Of a stretch of 28,484 nucleotides of DNA, positions 24,506 through 28,484 are shown one piece after another. Origin of the DNA: an uncultured Actinomycetes bacterium (GTDB taxonomy: Bacteria > Actinomycetota > Actinomycetes > Nanopelagicales > Nanopelagicaceae). Location of the stretch: assembly GCA_903921405.1 (NCBI GenBank), contig CAIXPV010000018.1, forward strand, positions 1 through 28,484, read 5' to 3'. Position 1 is the first letter of the stretch, and every line of letters begins with the position of its first letter. The translations under genes and the position numbers were made by a program. Below the pieces are notes generated by a model that made no database searches, was not told the origin of the DNA, and worked only from the letters and a program-made list of their open reading frames with translations.

Positions 24506-24533
24506 GCCCGTAGCCTATAAGTAGACTGCCACC
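24506..24533. promoter_or_regulatory. 28-nt shared promoter, pduO / murA
   Basis: The centre reads CCTATAAG on plus and CTTATAGG on minus, so one TATA core gives a -10-like hexamer on both strands: TATAAG (24516-24521) toward murA and TATAGG (24519-24514) toward pduO. Transcription starts about 7 nt further on would lie within a few bases of each ATG (24534 and 24505). TAGACT (24522-24527), 6 nt before murA, is an alternative. There is no room for separate -35 elements outside the two coding regions. Confidence 0.45.
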
Positions 24534-25793
24534 ATGGCATCTCTGGACCGATTCCGCGTTGTAGGTGGAGCACGCCTGCGCGGTGAGGTTACGGTGACTG
24601 GGGCAAAAAACTCAGTACTCAAGCTGATGGCCGCTTCACTTTTAGCCAGTGGAAAAACAACAATTTCCAACGTCCCGGAAATCGCAGATGTAGACATCAT
24701 GTCCGATCTCTTGACTCGCTTAGGATGCACCGTCGTTCACAACGAATCCACGGTGACAATCGATGTCCCAGCAACTCCTGGTCACCGTGCCGATTATGAC
24801 TTAGTGCGAAAAATGCGTGCATCTATTAATGTTTTAGGTCCGCTCGTGGCCAGAATCGGACAGGCCGAAGTCGCACTTCCTGGTGGGGATGCAATTGGTT
24901 CTCGGGGATTAGATTTTCACATTAAAGGTTTAGAAACTCTTGGCGCAAAAGCCCACATAGAGCATGGCTACGTTATTGCAGAAGCACCTAATGGATTAGT
25001 CGGTGCCAGCGTTGAGTTAGATTTTCCTAGTGTTGGGGCAACTGAAAATATTATGACAGCGGCCGTATTGGCCAAAGGCATAACTACGATTGATAACGCT
25101 GCACGCGAACCCGACTTGGTCGATCTCGGTGAGTTTCTTATTTCAATGGGCGCCAAGATTCAAGGTCTTGGAACTCCGCTGATAACTATCACAGGCGTAT
25201 CTGAGCTGCACCCGACGACACATGTCACAATTCCGGATCGAATTATCACTGGAACTTGGGCTTTTGCTGCTGCGATGACTCGTGGAGATATAACAATTCA
25301 TGGTGCACGGGCCAGCGATTTAGAGTTGCCATTGGAAAAATTAGCAAGTGCTGGCGCAATCGTTACTTCTACATCCGATGGAATTCGAATACGCATGGAC
25401 TCGCGTCCCCAAGCAATCGATGTATCAACGCTTCCCTACCCTGGTTTTCCCACTGATTTATTGCCAATGGTTATCGCACTCAATGCAATTGCAGATGGGC
25501 ACTCACTAGTGACTGAAAATGTCTTTGAATCACGTTTCATGTTTGTTAACGAACTTATACGTTTAGGTGCGCACATTAACGTTGACGGACATCACGCCTC
25601 GATTGATGGTATTGCCGAACTATCCGGCGCCCCAGTTGAAGCAACTGATATCCGAGCTGGTGCTGGCTTGATTTTGGCAGCACTAGTCAGTGATGGCGAG
25701 ACAACTATCGATCAGGCATTTCACGTTGATCGTGGCTATCCAAACTTTGCAGAACAACTATGTACCCTAGGTGCGAAAGTGAGCCGTGAATAA
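24534..25793 (+). CDS. murA: UDP-N-acetylglucosamine 1-carboxyvinyltransferase MurA
   Basis: 419 aa, full length. First committed step of peptidoglycan synthesis: transfer of enolpyruvate from PEP to UDP-GlcNAc in the cytoplasm. The PEP/UDP-GlcNAc segments VTGAKNSVLK (21-30) and MRASINVLGPLVAR (94-107) are present. The mobile loop reads PGGDAIGSRG with Asp119 where most bacteria have the catalytic Cys (E. coli Cys115). Asp here is known from Mycobacterium and Chlamydia and makes the enzyme insensitive to fosfomycin. The stop TAA overlaps the glpX start (TAATG). Confidence 0.96.
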   Translation: MASLDRFRVVGGARLRGEVTVTGAKNSVLKLMAASLLASGKTTISNVPEIADVDIMSDLLTRLGCTVVHNESTVTIDVPATPGHRADYDLVRKMRASINVLGPLVARIGQAEVALPGGDAIGSRGLDFHIKGLETLGAKAHIEHGYVIAEAPNGLVGASVELDFPSVGATENIMTAAVLAKGITTIDNAAREPDLVDLGEFLISMGAKIQGLGTPLITITGVSELHPTTHVTIPDRIITGTWAFAAAMTRGDITIHGARASDLELPLEKLASAGAIVTSTSDGIRIRMDSRPQAIDVSTLPYPGFPTDLLPMVIALNAIADGHSLVTENVFESRFMFVNELIRLGAHINVDGHHASIDGIAELSGAPVEATDIRAGAGLILAALVSDGETTIDQAFHVDRGYPNFAEQLCTLGAKVSRE

Positions 25794-26713
25794 TGCCTCC
25801 AATCCCAGATCGTAATTTAGCTCTTGAACTTATTCGAGTAACAGAAACCGCCGCAATCGCTGCTGCGCCATGGGTTGGGCGTGGAGAAAAAAATCTTGCC
25901 GATGATGCTGCAGTAAAAGCTATGCGCGCGATGATTAACACCGTAGATATGGCTGGTGTTGTCGTCATTGGTGAAGGTGAAAAAGACAGTGCTCCGATGC
26001 TACACAATGGCGAGCACGTGGGTAATCAAGAAGGCCCTCTATGCGATGTCGCTGTAGATCCAATCGATGGAACATCACTAACAGCCAATGGTATGAATGG
26101 TGCAATCTCAGTCATTGCGCTCTCTCCTCGCGGCACAATGTTTGATCCGCAAACAAGTTTTTATATGAACAAAATCGTTACTGGTCCAGAGGCTGCACAT
26201 GTCATTGATATCGATGCTTCCGCAGCTGAAAACATCAATGCCGTTGCCAAGGCTAAAAACTTATCAGTGAGCGATATAACGGTCGTAGTACTTAATCGTC
26301 CACGACATGAACAATTAATCGCGCAGATTAGAGCAGCCGGCGCCCGAATCCGATTGATTCAAGATGGCGATGTAGCCGCAGCGATTGAAACCGCTCGGCC
26401 ACATACGGGTATTGATCTATTGATGGGTATTGGTGGAACACCTGAGGGCGTTATTACCGCCGCCGCCATGATCTGCTTGGGTGGTGCAATCCAAGGTCGT
26501 CTGCACATCGATGGCAAAGCATCTGGTCCAGTGCTGCACACTAGGGATTTAGTGAACTCCGATGATGTATTTCTTGCTGCCACTGGAATTACTGACGGTG
26601 AACTAATTAAGGGAATCCGCTACACGAGCTTTGGCGCAGTTAGCCAATCGATTGTGATGCGTGGAAAATCAAAGACTGTTCGAGTCATTGAGACTGAACA
26701 CCACTTAAAATAA
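25793..26713 (+). CDS. glpX: Fructose-1,6-bisphosphatase class II
   Basis: 306 aa GlpX-type FBPase, the gluconeogenic step hydrolysing fructose-1,6-bisphosphate. Metal and phosphate motifs VVIGEGEKDSAPM (about 57-69) and DVAVDPIDGTSLTANG (about 85-100) are present, along with LMGIGGTPEGVITAAA (about 210-225) and the C-terminal GIRYTSFGAVSQSIVMRGKS. It begins on the last base of murA's stop codon, so it is translationally coupled to murA. It ends one base before the convergent atpC stop; no terminator hairpin is visible between them. Confidence 0.95.
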   Translation: MPPIPDRNLALELIRVTETAAIAAAPWVGRGEKNLADDAAVKAMRAMINTVDMAGVVVIGEGEKDSAPMLHNGEHVGNQEGPLCDVAVDPIDGTSLTANGMNGAISVIALSPRGTMFDPQTSFYMNKIVTGPEAAHVIDIDASAAENINAVAKAKNLSVSDITVVVLNRPRHEQLIAQIRAAGARIRLIQDGDVAAAIETARPHTGIDLLMGIGGTPEGVITAAAMICLGGAIQGRLHIDGKASGPVLHTRDLVNSDDVFLAATGITDGELIKGIRYTSFGAVSQSIVMRGKSKTVRVIETEHHLK

Positions 26714-26714
26714 C

Positions 26715-26969
26715 TTACCGAGTGACCGTTTCAGTCAAGATTGAAACGCGGTTATTTGCAACCGATAAGAACCCACCACTTACATTAAATGATGTGGTGG
26801 TCCCATCGCTACCTTTAATACTGACAGCACCATCGACAAGTACTCCAAAGAGCGGTGCATGATCACTTAAAATACCGAGATCACCTTCCACTGTTCGGGC
26901 TGAGACAAAGGTTGCCTCCCCCGACCAGACGCGCTCTGTTGGAGATACGAGTTCGACTTTAAGTGTCAT
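26715..26969 (-). CDS. atpC: ATP synthase F1 epsilon subunit, short form
   Basis: 84 aa. It contains the N-terminal beta-sandwich of epsilon (LKVELVSPTERVWSGEA, GDLGILSDHAPLFGVL) that binds gamma and the c-ring, and ends right after it (VSILTETVTR). The C-terminal helical hairpin that inhibits ATP hydrolysis in longer epsilon subunits (about 120-140 aa) is absent. The stop is clean and no remnant of the hairpin is readable downstream (glpX begins on the other strand), so this is a genuine short form, not a frameshift. It follows atpD by 8 nt. Confidence 0.93.
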   Translation of the reverse strand: MTLKVELVSPTERVWSGEATFVSARTVEGDLGILSDHAPLFGVLVDGAVSIKGSDGTTTSFNVSGGFLSVANNRVSILTETVTR

Positions 26970-26977
26970 TGTTTTAC

Positions 26978-28408
26978 TTACTTTCCAACGCTTGCAGCAA
27001 GTTCAGCGGCACGACGCTCTACGTCATCTAGTCCACCGCACATGAAGAATGCCTGCTCTGGAACGTGATCGTACTTTCCATCGGCAAGTGCTTCAAAGGC
27101 TGCGATTGTGTCGACTAGCGGAACAAATGAACCTTCGATACCGGTGAAGACCTTGGCAACGAAAGTATTTTGTGACAAGAAGCGCTGAATACGACGTGCG
27201 CGGCCTACCAAGATACGGTCTTCTTCAGAGAGCTCATCGATACCAAGGATGGCAATGATGTCTTGAAGATCCTTGTAGCGCTGCAAAATCTGCTTAATAC
27301 GGTTAGCAACACGGAAGTGATGCTCTCCGATGTAGCGTGGATCCAAGATGCGTGATGTTGAGTCAAGTGGATCTACAGCTGGATAGATACCAAGCTCTGA
27401 AATCGGACGAGACAAAACAGTTGTTGCATCTAAGTGCGCAAACGTTGTGTGTGGAGCTGGGTCAGTAATATCGTCGGCAGGAACATAAATTGCCTGCATA
27501 GATGTAATTGAGTGACCACGGGTTGATGTGATTCGCTCTTGTAGCTGACCCATTTCATCGGCCAACGTTGGCTGATAACCCACTGCAGATGGCATACGTC
27601 CAAGAAGTGTTGAAACCTCAGAGCCTGCCTGTGTGAAGCGGAAGATGTTGTCGATGAACAAAAGAACATCCTGCTTTTGTACATCGCGGAAATACTCAGC
27701 CATTGTGAGGGCAGAGAGAGCAACGCGAAGACGCGTTCCAGGTGGTTCATCCATCTGACCAAAGACTAAAGCGGTCTTATTAATAACGCCGGTCTCAGTC
27801 ATTTCCAAAAATAAGTCGTTACCTTCACGAGTACGCTCACCAACACCGGCGAACACAGATACACCACCGAAGTTTTCAGCTACCCGATAAATCATCTCTT
27901 GAATCAAAACAGTTTTACCTACACCTGCACCACCGAATAGGCCGATCTTTCCGCCCTTTACATAAGGTGTGAGAAGGTCAATAACTTTAATACCAGTCTC
28001 AAACATCTCAGTCTTTGACTCAAGTTGATCAAAGGCTGGAGCGTTGCGGTGAATTGGCCAGCGCTCTTTGATATCAAGAGATGATGTTGGAACATCCATT
28101 GACTCACCAAGAGTGTTAAATACGTGTCCCTTTGTGACGTCACCTACCGGCACAGAGATTGCAGATCCAGTGTCAGATACTTCTGCACCACGGACCATTC
28201 CATCTGTTGGCTGCATGGAAATCGCGCGCACGAGGTTGTCACCGATGTGCTGGGCGACCTCCATCGTCAAGGTACGTGTAGTACCTGACATGGTTACCTC
28301 TACGTGTAGCGCGTTGAAGATCGATGGCATTGAATCGGCTGGAAATTCAATATCCACGACCGGTCCAATAACGCGAGCTACGCGACCTTTACCTGTTGAT
28401 GCCGACAT
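26978..28408 (-). CDS. atpD: ATP synthase F1 beta subunit
   Basis: 476 aa catalytic subunit of F1. Walker A GGAGVGKT, catalytic Glu in GVGERTREGNDL, ALSALTMAEYFRD, LLFIDNIFRFTQAG and IDELSEED (the DELSEED loop) are all intact. Two ATGs are in tandem. The second (28408) lies 6 nt after a GGAG and overlaps the gamma stop as TGATG, while the first (28411) is only 3 nt from the GGAG; the second is therefore chosen. Confidence 0.97.
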   Translation of the reverse strand: MSASTGKGRVARVIGPVVDIEFPADSMPSIFNALHVEVTMSGTTRTLTMEVAQHIGDNLVRAISMQPTDGMVRGAEVSDTGSAISVPVGDVTKGHVFNTLGESMDVPTSSLDIKERWPIHRNAPAFDQLESKTEMFETGIKVIDLLTPYVKGGKIGLFGGAGVGKTVLIQEMIYRVAENFGGVSVFAGVGERTREGNDLFLEMTETGVINKTALVFGQMDEPPGTRLRVALSALTMAEYFRDVQKQDVLLFIDNIFRFTQAGSEVSTLLGRMPSAVGYQPTLADEMGQLQERITSTRGHSITSMQAIYVPADDITDPAPHTTFAHLDATTVLSRPISELGIYPAVDPLDSTSRILDPRYIGEHHFRVANRIKQILQRYKDLQDIIAILGIDELSEEDRILVGRARRIQRFLSQNTFVAKVFTGIEGSFVPLVDTIAAFEALADGKYDHVPEQAFFMCGGLDDVERRAAELAASVGK

Positions 28409-28484
28409 CATTCACTCCCTGCACTAGCTGAGGCCAACGCGTCTGCGCCGCCAACAATTTCACTGATCTCTTGGGTAATTTCAG
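28408..28484 (-). CDS. atpG: ATP synthase F1 gamma subunit, C-terminal end only
   Basis: Only the last 24 codons are inside the window, reading EITQEISEIVGGADAL then ASASAGSE and TGA. ITQEISEIVGGADAL is the conserved C-terminal helix of the gamma subunit that sits in the alpha3beta3 hexamer. The gene continues past the right edge. Its stop overlaps the atpD start. Confidence 0.9.
   Translation of the reverse strand, partial: EITQEISEIVGGADALASASAGSE

Noticed and set aside
1..28484. CRISPR arrays, insertion sequences, prophage or toxin-antitoxin modules
   Set aside because: No regular repeats, transposase, integrase or phage-type proteins are present; essentially all sequence is accounted for by ordinary genes.

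Overview
The window looks like a piece of the main chromosome of a small-genome, low-GC actinobacterium. The best guess is a freshwater Nanopelagicales ('acI', Planktophila/Nanopelagicus-like) cell. The evidence is actinobacterial protein families (GlgE, DUF3052 beside an AhpE-type peroxiredoxin, an RNase H/histidine-phosphatase fusion, DUF4032, homodimeric AceE, MurA with Asp in place of Cys), together with base composition that looks far below the usual actinobacterial level (judged by eye, not computed) and extreme compaction. The lineage is inference; no marker gene proves it.

Layout. (1) 1-5472, plus strand: a tightly overlapped amino-sugar/beta-glycoside catabolic operon consisting of a ROK regulator (5' end outside the window), a GH4 glycosidase, a BadF-type (GlcNAc-kinase-like) kinase, a cytosolic GH84 beta-N-acetylglucosaminidase and an SGNH esterase. 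(2) 5464-8304, minus strand: DUF3052 and an AhpE/Bcp peroxiredoxin, then tRNA-Val(UAC), a coiled-coil zinc-ribbon protein and an RNase H/phosphatase fusion. I recall the same neighbours beside aceE in Mycobacterium. (3) 8401-14686, plus strand: aceE, glgE and glgB, translationally coupled. (4) 14673-17957, minus strand: a DUF4032 kinase-like protein, a redox-dead thioredoxin/TPR protein and an MFS transporter. (5) 18032-21694: AI-2E-family permease, alpha/beta hydrolase, aldehyde dehydrogenase and a small zinc protein, in alternating orientations. (6) 21737-23943: ABC-2 exporter pair followed by a small secreted four-cysteine protein. (7) 23933-26713: PduO-type cobalamin adenosyltransferase, divergent from murA-glpX. 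(8) 26715-28484, minus strand: the end of the ATP synthase operon (gamma end, beta, short epsilon).

Organisation. No intergenic stretch exceeds 100 bases. Codirectional genes usually overlap by 1-8 nt or lie within 10 nt. Five of six convergent pairs overlap at their 3' ends (by 4-14 nt) and the sixth is one base apart, so there is no room for ordinary terminators. The five divergent pairs are separated by only 28-96 nt, and several show a -10-like hexamer 5-8 nt before the start codon, the layout of leaderless mRNAs.

Functionally the window covers amino-sugar entry, pyruvate oxidation, alpha-glucan synthesis via maltose-1-phosphate, gluconeogenesis, peptidoglycan precursor synthesis and ATP synthesis. 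There is no sign of phage, insertion sequence, CRISPR or recent transfer. Most content is core genome; the points of interest are altered catalytic or structural features in known families, the operon couplings and the promoter architecture.
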